NCBI RefSeq assembly: GCF_001517625.2
Contig: NZ_LN999827.1
Span: 453,348 to 517,347, forward strand
DNA: 64,000 nucleotides
Direction: 5' to 3'
From: Clostridium sp. AT4
GTDB taxonomy: Bacteria; Bacillota; Clostridia; Lachnospirales; Lachnospiraceae
Part shown: piece after piece, positions 1 through 6,501 of the stretch
Position numbering within the stretch: the stretch's first letter is position 1
How the letters are laid out: the number at the start of each line of letters is the position of its first letter
Translations under genes and position numbers: made by a program
Notes under the pieces: model-generated
What the model was told of the DNA's origin: nothing
The model's database searches: none
The model's input: only the letters and a program-made list of their open reading frames with translations

Positions 1-411
1 AGGTATATCCAGATTAGGAACTACCAAAGACGGCAGGGAACTGGAGGTTCCTTTATCCTGAACCAGAAGATACAATGCAAACACAGTTCCAGCTGAAGCA
101 AATGTATTCAATGCAATACCGGTTAATGTTCTGTCCGAATTCAAAACCAGATGAAAATAACCAAGCATCATGGATATCAGCAGGCCACCAGCAATAGCTC
201 CCAGTACACCAATAAGCACATTTTGTGTCAATGCACTGGTAAGCATTCCCAAAAATGCCGCAGATAACATAATTCCCTCAAATGCAATATGGAGCATTCC
301 ACCCCTGTTACAGATTAAAGCTGCCATAGCACCCAGAATCAGCGGAGTCGATACGCGAATGACTGAAAAGAGAAACTCTGGTGTAAAAATCGCAACAAAT
401 ATTTTATCCAT
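1..411 (-). CDS. Nucleoside ABC importer permease, second subunit (NupQ-like), partial
   Basis: This is the first 137 codons of an inner-membrane permease; the rest lies beyond the left edge. It is very hydrophobic with several membrane segments. The NRGGMLHIAFEG segment is the typical N-terminal signature of the second permease in BMP-family purine/nucleoside importers (B. subtilis NupQ). The ATG at 411 follows GGAGGTG, which lies inside the last codons of the upstream permease gene, so the two are translationally coupled with only 3 bases between stop and start. It is the last visible gene of the operon that begins at about 5006. The substrate (guanosine or other nucleosides) is inferred from the family and from the divergent uridine phosphorylase. 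Confidence 0.85.
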   Translation of the reverse strand, partial: MDKIFVAIFTPEFLFSVIRVSTPLILGAMAALICNRGGMLHIAFEGIMLSAAFLGMLTSALTQNVLIGVLGAIAGGLLISMMLGYFHLVLNSDRTLTGIALNTFASAGTVFALYLLVQDKGTSSSLPSLVVPNLDIP

Positions 412-414
412 CTA

Positions 415-1491
415 TTACACCTCCGCCATTTCTACTAATTCTTTTTTAGCTTCTGCTACAATTCTCTTATGCTTCATCTTATACAAAAAACGTTCTGCTA
501 CAATCATAATTACAATGATTGAAATCATAATATTGGCAAGCTCCACCGGCACATCACTGTTTCTTTGCATACAATCTGCCCCCACACGAATATACGCCAG
601 AAAAAGAGCTGACAGAGGAAGCATTTTCGGGTTATAGGCTGCCATAATTCCGATCATTATTCCGTCAAAGCCATGATTGGTCAATGCCTGATACTGGAAT
701 CTTTTATACATTCCAAGAACCTCCACAGCACCACCCATGCCTGCTAAAAATCCGCCAATCAACTGTGCCTTTGCAATCACATAATTTACATTGATACCTG
801 AATATCTTGCAAAATCCACATTCCGCCCCACTGTCCGAATCTCATAACCGGCTTTGCTTTTATTTAGGTACAAATATCCCAACACCAATATTACAATACC
901 AATCAGAATACCATAGTGAATGCCGGTTCCCTGAATCATTTCCCCAATTCTTGCCGTCTTATCGAAGCGATAAGATGCCAGAAAACCTGCACCTGGATCT
1001 CTTACTAGATGGTTAATTACAAAAAGCCCCACATAAAGACACATGTTATTTACCATAATCGAACTTACTACTGGTTTGGCATTATATTTAATAAATAAAA
1101 ATGCCGGAATTGCACAAGCTGCTGCTCCTGCTAGACCACCTACAATCAAACATATCGCTGTATGCAGACCTATCGGAAGATGTAGGCAAGTTGCTGCAAC
1201 TGTTGCCAGCATGGCTCCCACAAAAAATCCACCTTCCACTGCCATATTAGTCTGATTAGCAGAAAAAATCAGGCACACGCCAGTTCCCACAAACAACATG
1301 GGTGTTAAATTGGTAATGATATTTCCAATTTTTCTTTTTGATTCTAATGGCCCCAGCACAAATGATCTAATCGTTTCCAGCGGGCTTTCACTGATAAAGC
1401 AAATAATCACAAAAGCAATAACCATTGCGATCCCGATTGCCAACAGGGTCCTTAATATTTGAAATTGCTGTTCTATTTTCTTTGTACTCAA
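415..1491 (-). CDS. Nucleoside ABC importer permease, first subunit (NupP-like)
   Basis: A 358-residue inner-membrane permease with about eight to ten hydrophobic segments, a length usual for the NupP / BMP-importer family. The segment from about residue 65 (VGTGVCLIFSANQTNMAVEGGFFVGAM) carries the N-terminal family signature. The start is a TTG that overlaps the TGA of the ATPase gene (TTGA) and is preceded by AAGGAGGG with 7-base spacing, so translation is coupled to the ATPase. It should form a heterodimeric channel with the permease at 1-411, powered by the ATPase at 1488-3038 and fed by the lipoprotein at 3105-4316. Substrate specificity is inferred, not visible. Confidence 0.88.
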   Translation of the reverse strand: MSTKKIEQQFQILRTLLAIGIAMVIAFVIICFISESPLETIRSFVLGPLESKRKIGNIITNLTPMLFVGTGVCLIFSANQTNMAVEGGFFVGAMLATVAATCLHLPIGLHTAICLIVGGLAGAAACAIPAFLFIKYNAKPVVSSIMVNNMCLYVGLFVINHLVRDPGAGFLASYRFDKTARIGEMIQGTGIHYGILIGIVILVLGYLYLNKSKAGYEIRTVGRNVDFARYSGINVNYVIAKAQLIGGFLAGMGGAVEVLGMYKRFQYQALTNHGFDGIMIGIMAAYNPKMLPLSALFLAYIRVGADCMQRNSDVPVELANIMISIIVIMIVAERFLYKMKHKRIVAEAKKELVEMAEV

Positions 1492-3038
1492 TTGGATGCC
1501 CTCCTTATCTCTTCGGGAGTCATCTGTTTTAACCCAAGCATATACAGTCCCATTTCTTCTTCTGTAATATCTTCTGCATTTTCAAAATATGCTGAAATTT
1601 TTCCGCCGCACATGACAATCAGGCGGTCGCTGACCTCCATTACCTCACTTAAATCAGCTGAAATTAAAAGAACTGATGCTCCTGCATCCCGAAGTTCCAC
1701 TAATTTATTGCGAAGGAACATACTGGCTCCGATATCAATGCCTCGCGTTGGTTGATTAGCGATAATCAAATCTGCATGATTGGTAAATTCACGAGCAGCT
1801 ACCACCTTCTGCATATTACCACCAGAAAGCATTCTGATTGGCTGATCCTTTCCATCACATTTCACATTGAATTTATCAATCAATTCCTCTACCATATGAT
1901 CAATTTTTTTCTGATCTAGCAAGAGTCCTTTCTGGAATTTCTTTTTATAATACCGGTCTGAGATAATATTTTCAGCAATGCTTCCGTCTCCTACAATACC
2001 ATAAGTCATTCTATCTTCAGAAATATGAGCCACCCCATTTTCCCTAAGTTCGCGAACAGACATGTTTCTGGTACTTTTCCCATTTACTTCCACTTCGCCA
2101 TCAAAATCTCGATCCATTCCCGAAATGATTTCAGAAATCTCGCTCTGCCCATTTCCTTCAACTCCTGCAATTCCCAGAATTACCCCTCTAGGAATTTGAA
2201 AAGAAACATCCTTCAGCACCTGTTTTCCTAATGCATTTGCCTTATTGACATGAGATACCTTCAACACAGTTTCCTTCGCAACCGCCCTCTCTTTATCGAT
2301 ATTCAAACGTACATCTCGACCAACCATCATACGGGAAATATCCTGTTCCGAAACATTAACAATTTCTTCCACACCAATCATCTTTCCGGCACGCAAAACT
2401 GTCACTCTATCGCAAAGCTCCTTGACTTCATGGAGCTTATGAGAAATGAACACAACAGTATATCCCTGTTTTTTCAGGTTTTTCAATTCAATAAACAGTT
2501 CTTTTGTTTCTTGGGGAGTTAAAACTGCTGTCGGTTCATCCAAAATTAAAATTTTGGCGCCTCGTACAAGCGCCTTTAAAATTTCCACCTTTTGCTTTAA
2601 TCCTACTGACAGATCAATCACTTTTGCTTTGGGATCCACAATGAGATTGTATTTTTCTGACGCTTCCCTAGCAATCGCCTCAGCTTTGGCCACATCATAA
2701 AATCCTTTTTTCTTCGGTTCCATTCCTATGACCAAATTATCTGCCACGCTCAGGGATGGAACCAGCATAAAGTGCTGATGTACCATTCCAATTCCATACT
2801 GAATTGCCACAGTCGGATTATCAATATGTATTTCCTTTCCATGAAGTAAAATTCTTCCTTCATCTGGTTTCTCTGAACCAAACAACATCTTCATTAGAGT
2901 ACTTTTACCCGCACCATTTTCACCCACTAAGGCATGAATCTCACCTTCATGTATCGAAAAGTTTACATTTTTATTTGCCACAAATCCATTGGAATAGACT
3001 TTTGTAATATTTTCCATGGACAAAATGTTCTTTTCCAA
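1488..3038 (-). CDS. Nucleoside ABC importer ATPase, double ABC domain (NupO-like)
   Basis: A 516-residue protein with two fused ABC domains, as in the ATPases of sugar- and nucleoside-type importers. Domain 1 has an intact Walker A (GENGAGKST, about residue 39) and Walker B (ILILDEPTA). Domain 2 has a degenerate Walker A (GVEGNGQSE) but a clear LSGGN signature, the usual asymmetry in this family. The chosen start is TTG at 3038, with GGAGGG six bases upstream; the longer in-frame form starting at 3104 would read through an intergenic hairpin and has no good ribosome site. An in-frame ATG at 3017 is the alternative. The gene follows the binding lipoprotein and overlaps the permease gene by 4 bases. 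Confidence 0.88.
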   Translation of the reverse strand: MEKNILSMENITKVYSNGFVANKNVNFSIHEGEIHALVGENGAGKSTLMKMLFGSEKPDEGRILLHGKEIHIDNPTVAIQYGIGMVHQHFMLVPSLSVADNLVIGMEPKKKGFYDVAKAEAIAREASEKYNLIVDPKAKVIDLSVGLKQKVEILKALVRGAKILILDEPTAVLTPQETKELFIELKNLKKQGYTVVFISHKLHEVKELCDRVTVLRAGKMIGVEEIVNVSEQDISRMMVGRDVRLNIDKERAVAKETVLKVSHVNKANALGKQVLKDVSFQIPRGVILGIAGVEGNGQSEISEIISGMDRDFDGEVEVNGKSTRNMSVRELRENGVAHISEDRMTYGIVGDGSIAENIISDRYYKKKFQKGLLLDQKKIDHMVEELIDKFNVKCDGKDQPIRMLSGGNMQKVVAAREFTNHADLIIANQPTRGIDIGASMFLRNKLVELRDAGASVLLISADLSEVMEVSDRLIVMCGGKISAYFENAEDITEEEMGLYMLGLKQMTPEEIRRASN

Positions 3039-3067
3039 ACAATTCCCTCCATTCCCTATAAAATACA

Positions 3068-3093
3068 CAGCCGCAGTTTTACTTCTGCGGCTG
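3068..3093 (-). terminator. Hairpin between binding-protein and ATPase genes
   Basis: Perfect 9-bp stem, CAGCCGCAG / CTGCGGCTG, with an 8-base loop, in the 66-base gap between the lipoprotein stop (3105) and the ATPase start (3038). The T-rich stretch after it is weak (TGTATTTTATAG), so it is more likely a 3' mRNA stabiliser or partial terminator that raises binding-protein output than a full stop. Confidence 0.6.
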
Positions 3094-3104
3094 TTAAAAA
3101 TCAC

Positions 3105-4316
3105 TTACTGAACGCTGTCTTTCAAGGCCTGAATAGAAGCATCATCCGCACCGATTGCAGAAAATACGCTTACTTCACCAGAAGCTACTTTTGCTTCCAT
3201 GTCTTTTAACGTAGCAATCTGCTCCTCTGTAAAAATAGCTCTGAAGTTCTCATTATCTGCTGCACCTACGACACCAGCAGCAAGTCCCTGTTTATCATAT
3301 GTTCCATAAGGAAGAGTTCCCTCCAATGCGCGGCTTACACAACCATACACTGTCTGATCACATTTTTTCTGCATAGAAGTACAGATTGCAGCTGCAGTTT
3401 CAGGATCATCCTCTTTCAGGATTTCATACTGGTCTCCATCCACGCCGATTGCATAAACATTTTTTTCAGCACATCCGGATAATACACCAAGTCCGGCTCC
3501 ACCTGCTACTGCAAACACAACATCAGCACCCTGATCAATCTGAGCCATAGCAAGTTCTTTACCCTTAGCAGCATCATTAAAGCTTCCGATATAAGAAATC
3601 AAAACCTTGATTTCTGGATCAACGGCTTTGGCCCCCTCAATATAACCAACAAGGAAATCTTCGATTGCTGTATTCTGTCCGCCACCTACAAATCCAATCA
3701 CATGCTCGTCATTTGTCTTCTCATCTCCAGAAGTTGTCAACATCGCTGCTGCAGCTCCTACCACATACGATCCTTCATTCTGACCGTGTTCCATAGAATA
3801 TACATTAGGAAAATCCTCAGAAGTAACTCCTTCATCTGCATTTGCGACTGCTGCATCGTAAAGGATAAACTGCTGCTCTGGATAATCCTCCGCAACCTCT
3901 AAAAGACTTTCTCTTAAGTTAGGTGTACCGGCAATGATAATATCCCATTCTGGATCCTCTGCCAGATCAATAAAGGTAGGAACCTGCTTTGTTGCATCAC
4001 CTGCAAGCTCGATACATTTTGTTCTAACGCCATAATCAATGGCAATTTCTTCAAGACCTGCATAAGAAAGATCACAAATAGACTTATCACCCAAATTAGT
4101 ATTGATCACTAAACAAACGCCAATATCCTCATCCTCAAATTTTGACAGATCAATTTTCCCTGTGTTTTCTGCTCCCGTCCCCGCTACAGTTGCAGACACT
4201 TCCTTTTTTTCTGTTGTCTCACTTGCACTTTCAATTTCGACTGTTTTTCCACCACAGCCCACCACCCCGCAAGCAGCCATAGTACATGACAATGCTAATG
4301 CTAAAACTTTTTTCAT
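3105..4316 (-). CDS. BMP-family nucleoside-binding lipoprotein (NupN-like)
   Basis: A 403-residue extracellular substrate-binding lipoprotein. Residues 1-20 form a lipoprotein signal peptide ending in a lipobox with Cys (GVVGCGG), followed by a Glu/Ser/Thr-rich linker to about residue 45. The body has the BMP (basic membrane protein / PnrA-like) pattern, including GFVGGGQNTAIEDFLVGYIEGAKAV and AIGVDGDQY, as in purine-nucleoside receptors. ATG at 4316 follows GGAGG with 7-base spacing. It precedes the ATPase and permeases of the same transporter. The exact nucleoside bound cannot be read from sequence. Confidence 0.9.
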   Translation of the reverse strand: MKKVLALALSCTMAACGVVGCGGKTVEIESASETTEKKEVSATVAGTGAENTGKIDLSKFEDEDIGVCLVINTNLGDKSICDLSYAGLEEIAIDYGVRTKCIELAGDATKQVPTFIDLAEDPEWDIIIAGTPNLRESLLEVAEDYPEQQFILYDAAVANADEGVTSEDFPNVYSMEHGQNEGSYVVGAAAAMLTTSGDEKTNDEHVIGFVGGGQNTAIEDFLVGYIEGAKAVDPEIKVLISYIGSFNDAAKGKELAMAQIDQGADVVFAVAGGAGLGVLSGCAEKNVYAIGVDGDQYEILKEDDPETAAAICTSMQKKCDQTVYGCVSRALEGTLPYGTYDKQGLAAGVVGAADNENFRAIFTEEQIATLKDMEAKVASGEVSVFSAIGADDASIQALKDSVQ

Positions 4317-4346
4317 TTCATAACCTCCTCAAGTTGAATTTTTATA

Positions 4347-5006
4347 TCATCCCCTCGCCGGGAAGATGTTCTGATTTTTATGAAGCATTGACTGAAAATA
4401 CTCAATGGACACCCTCATGATTGGACCAATCAAAATTGCAGAAATCACAGTTCCAATCCCCCATTCCGCACGAAGCACAATTCCTATGCTGATCAGTAAA
4501 AAATCTTGTATGATTTTAACCTTATCAAAGCGTAAATTTCCTTTTTTGCAAACATATTTTACCAATCCTTCCAAAGCTCCAAATCCTCTATCAACTGCTA
4601 CATACAATCCAAGACCTCCGCCCATCATAACGCAGCTTAACAGCATACACATAAACCGAAACCATGCAGGTGCAGACGCAATGGGGAGAAGCGCAAACAG
4701 GAATGTTCCAATATCTACAAAACTTCCAATTAAAAATACACATAAAACCGTTCCGATATTGATCATTTTCCGATCACAAATAAAAAGTAAAATTAAGAAA
4801 ACTATATTTGCTGTCATATTCGCTGTTCCATAACTCATATTCAAAAGTTTATGGAGGCCATCACTAAATGTCGCCATCGCTCCTGAACCCATTCCAGCTT
4901 GGTAAAATAGTGCTGTTCCAAAAGATGATATCAACAAGCCAAAAGATATTATTATTACATCAATTATAATATGATATTTTTTATTTTCATTTTTAGTCAT
5001 TTTCAC
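4347..5006 (-). CDS. YczE/YyaS/YitT-family integral membrane protein
   Basis: A 219-residue membrane protein with about five hydrophobic segments and the Gly-rich repeats of the YczE/YyaS/YitT family (FGTALFYQAGMGSGAMATFSDGL and MGGGLGLYVAVDRGFGALEGL). The function of this family is unproven. The start is GTG at 5006 with AAGAAG-type purine-rich sequence upstream; an ATG two codons in is the alternative. It is the first gene after a strong promoter and lies 30 bases before the nucleoside-binding lipoprotein, so it is probably co-transcribed with the importer. A role in nucleoside or cofactor movement is only a guess. Confidence 0.75.
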   Translation of the reverse strand: MKMTKNENKKYHIIIDVIIISFGLLISSFGTALFYQAGMGSGAMATFSDGLHKLLNMSYGTANMTANIVFLILLFICDRKMINIGTVLCVFLIGSFVDIGTFLFALLPIASAPAWFRFMCMLLSCVMMGGGLGLYVAVDRGFGALEGLVKYVCKKGNLRFDKVKIIQDFLLISIGIVLRAEWGIGTVISAILIGPIMRVSIEYFQSMLHKNQNIFPARG

Positions 5007-5035
5007 TTTTAATCACATCTTCTTCTTTATTTTAT

Positions 5036-5068
5036 TATCTATATTTCAAATTATATCTATTTTTCAAA
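5036..5068. repeat. Two 15-bp direct repeats over the importer -10 box (putative operator)
   Basis: TATCTATATTTCAAA (5036-5050) and TATCTATTTTTCAAA (5054-5068) differ at one position and start 18 bases apart. They sit in the spacer and across the -10 box of the importer promoter, where a bound protein would block polymerase. No regulator gene for them is visible in the window. Confidence 0.55.
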
Positions 5069-5077
5069 GAATGTCAA
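5050..5077 (-). promoter_or_regulatory. Promoter of the nucleoside importer operon
   Basis: On the minus strand, TTGACA (5077-5072), a 16-base spacer and TATAAT (5055-5050), about 45 bases before the GTG start at 5006. Two near-identical 15-base direct repeats, 5036-5050 and 5054-5068, flank and touch the -10 box; they are listed separately. Confidence 0.8.
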
Positions 5078-5121
5078 GTGCTTTTATGTTTGTTTTTATC
5101 ATTAAATAGTAGTATTTTTTA

Positions 5122-5150
5122 TTGCATTTTCCTTTTTATTATGATATATT
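5122..5150 (+). promoter_or_regulatory. Promoter of uridine phosphorylase
   Basis: TTGCAT (5122-5127), 17-base spacer, TATATT (5145-5150), leaving a leader of about 28 bases before the ATG at 5185. It is divergent from the importer promoter; the two -35 boxes are about 45 bases apart. Confidence 0.65.
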
Positions 5151-5184
5151 CATATTATTAAAAGGAAACAGGAGGAAACTTTTT

Positions 5185-5958
5185 ATGGCTCTTGAAAACG
5201 AATTAATGCATCATATCAAATGTAAAATCGGAGATGTAGGCCGCTATGTCTTATTACCAGGCGATCCCGGACGCGTAGCGAAAATTGCCGCCTATTTAGA
5301 CAATGCAGTTCATATTCAAACAAATCGTGAATACGAGGTATGGACTGGCTATTTAGACGGCAAAAAAGTCAGTGTCATGTCTACCGGAATGGGGGGGCCT
5401 TCTGCTGCCATTGGCTTAGAAGAATTAAAGATGATCGGTGCCGATACTTTCATCCGCATTGGCACCTGCGGCGGTATTGATCCAGAATTGGAACCAGGAA
5501 CCCTTATCATCCCTACAGGTGCCATCAGAAAAGACGGCACTGGAAGAGAGTATGTTCCCATCGAATTTCCTGCGGTTCCCAATTTCGATCTGGTATCTGC
5601 ATTAAAAGACGCTGCAAAAAAGCTGAAAAAGAAAAGCGCTCTGGGAGTTGTAGAATGCAAAGATTCTTACTATGGGCAACATGCCCCAGAGCGCATGCCC
5701 GCAAAATATGAATTGCTTCAAAAATGGGAGGCATGGAAAACAGCCGGAGCAATTGGTTCTGAAATGGAATCTTCTACTCTTTTTATTGTCGCTTCTGTTT
5801 TACGTGTTCGCTGCGCAACCATTCTACTTTTATGCCGTAACAGAGAACGAGAAGATAAATACAACACTGGCTTAATTCGAGAAACCGACACTTCTAACGC
5901 TATTGAGACAGCAATAGAAGCTCTCAGAACTATCATTGCTAAAGACAAGGATAATTAA
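5185..5958 (+). CDS. udp: Uridine phosphorylase
   Basis: A 257-residue cytosolic enzyme of nucleoside phosphorylase family 1, expected to split uridine with phosphate into uracil and ribose-1-phosphate. Visible motifs are the phosphate loop LLPGDPGR, STGMGGPS, the IRIGTCGGI strand and the ribose-binding EMESST near residue 195. ATG at 5185 follows AGGAGG with 9-base spacing; the longer in-frame TTG at 5122 is the -35 box, not a start. It is divergent from a nucleoside importer, which supports uptake followed by phosphorolysis. Uridine rather than purine specificity is judged from overall similarity to Udp. Confidence 0.88.
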   Translation: MALENELMHHIKCKIGDVGRYVLLPGDPGRVAKIAAYLDNAVHIQTNREYEVWTGYLDGKKVSVMSTGMGGPSAAIGLEELKMIGADTFIRIGTCGGIDPELEPGTLIIPTGAIRKDGTGREYVPIEFPAVPNFDLVSALKDAAKKLKKKSALGVVECKDSYYGQHAPERMPAKYELLQKWEAWKTAGAIGSEMESSTLFIVASVLRVRCATILLLCRNREREDKYNTGLIRETDTSNAIETAIEALRTIIAKDKDN

Positions 5959-6008
5959 ATATTATACGCAATGTCTATCATTGTGGGCCAAACTGTATTC
6001 CACTGATC

Positions 6009-6049
6009 AGAGAAAATTTTATTCTTCCATCTAACAAAGAATTTTCTCT
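6009..6049 (+). terminator. Possible terminator hairpin after udp
   Basis: AGAGAAAATT (6009-6018) pairs with AATTTTCTCT (6040-6049) across a 21-base loop, 50 bases after the udp stop. No U-run follows (CCTCTATAAAA), so termination is uncertain. Confidence 0.35.
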
Positions 6050-6242
6050 CCTCTATAAAAAGTCTCTTACCAGCCAGTAACATCTTCCCACATTCTCGAC
6101 TGATCAAATCCGGGAATCGAAAGAAACTAAGGGAGGCATTAAAACCATGTATGCAGTAATGAATCGGATTTATAATTTGGGAGCACAGCGCTGGGAAAAG
6201 CACGACGAGAAACGCTCAAAGGGGAAACCACCCTCAATCTTT

Positions 6243-6320
6243 TTAAAACGAGAATACCAAGACGATGTGGTACTTACACATCCTCTTTATGTGTGAGAGT
6301 AAATTCGTTTGCTTTGCCAT
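6243..6320 (-). pseudogene. tnpA: IS200-type transposase TnpA, N-terminal fragment
   Basis: From ATG at 6320 the minus strand encodes MAKQTNLLSHIKRMCKYHIV followed by a few residues and TAA at 6243. IS200/IS605 TnpA proteins characteristically open with an MAKxTNSLxHTKW-CKYHIVF-PKYRR pattern. The match holds for about 20 residues, then the frame is lost. The catalytic HUH motif and Tyr of TnpA are absent, so the fragment is inactive. Confidence 0.75.
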
Positions 6321-6332
6321 AAAATCGATGCA

Positions 6333-6349
6333 CACCCGCATAGCGGGTG
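6333..6349 (-). repeat. Subterminal hairpin of the IS200/IS605 remnant
   Basis: CACCCGC-ATA-GCGGGTG, a perfect 7-bp stem with a 3-base loop, 13 bases upstream of the TnpA start. Single-strand transposons of this family use such hairpins as transposase recognition sites. Confidence 0.65.
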
Positions 6350-6426
6350 GTTCTTTGTTTCGCAAGTCTCCGTTTTTCGGAACACGAAAAACTCCAACAT
6401 ACTCAATTGGATAAAGCCTTAATTAA

Positions 6427-6467
6427 AACAGCGCCCGCAACAGAATTTCCTCTGCCGGAGCGCTGTT
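6427..6467 (-). terminator. Terminator of the P2-type ATPase gene
   Basis: AACAGCGC (6427-6434) pairs with GCGCTGTT (6460-6467) across a loop that can itself pair in part. On the minus strand it is followed by a short T-rich run (TTAATTAA). It lies 35 bases after the ATPase stop. Confidence 0.7.
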
Positions 6468-6501
6468 TTCAAAACATATTTATAATCGGGATTGTAAGTC
6501 T

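Larger units (their letters stand above)
6150..6360 (-). mobile_element. Remnant of an IS200/IS605-family element
   Basis: On the minus strand the interval reads as the left end of an IS200/IS605 element: a subterminal hairpin (6333-6349), then after about 12 bases an ATG opening the conserved TnpA N-terminus. The reading frame dies after 25 residues and only unrecognisable sequence follows before udp ends. The inner boundary is arbitrary because no right end or target repeat was found. The small ORF that could be drawn on the plus strand at 6147-6296 lies antisense to this remnant. Confidence 0.65.

Noticed and set aside
5955-6203. 82-residue minus-strand ORF between udp and the IS remnant
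   Set aside because: No ribosome site or recognisable motif, and it overlaps the decayed element and the udp stop; likely chance or further IS debris.
6147-6296. 49-residue plus-strand ORF with a GGGAGG ribosome site
   Set aside because: It is antisense to a recognisable IS200-type TnpA fragment and terminal hairpin, which explains the sequence better; the ribosome-like site is probably chance.
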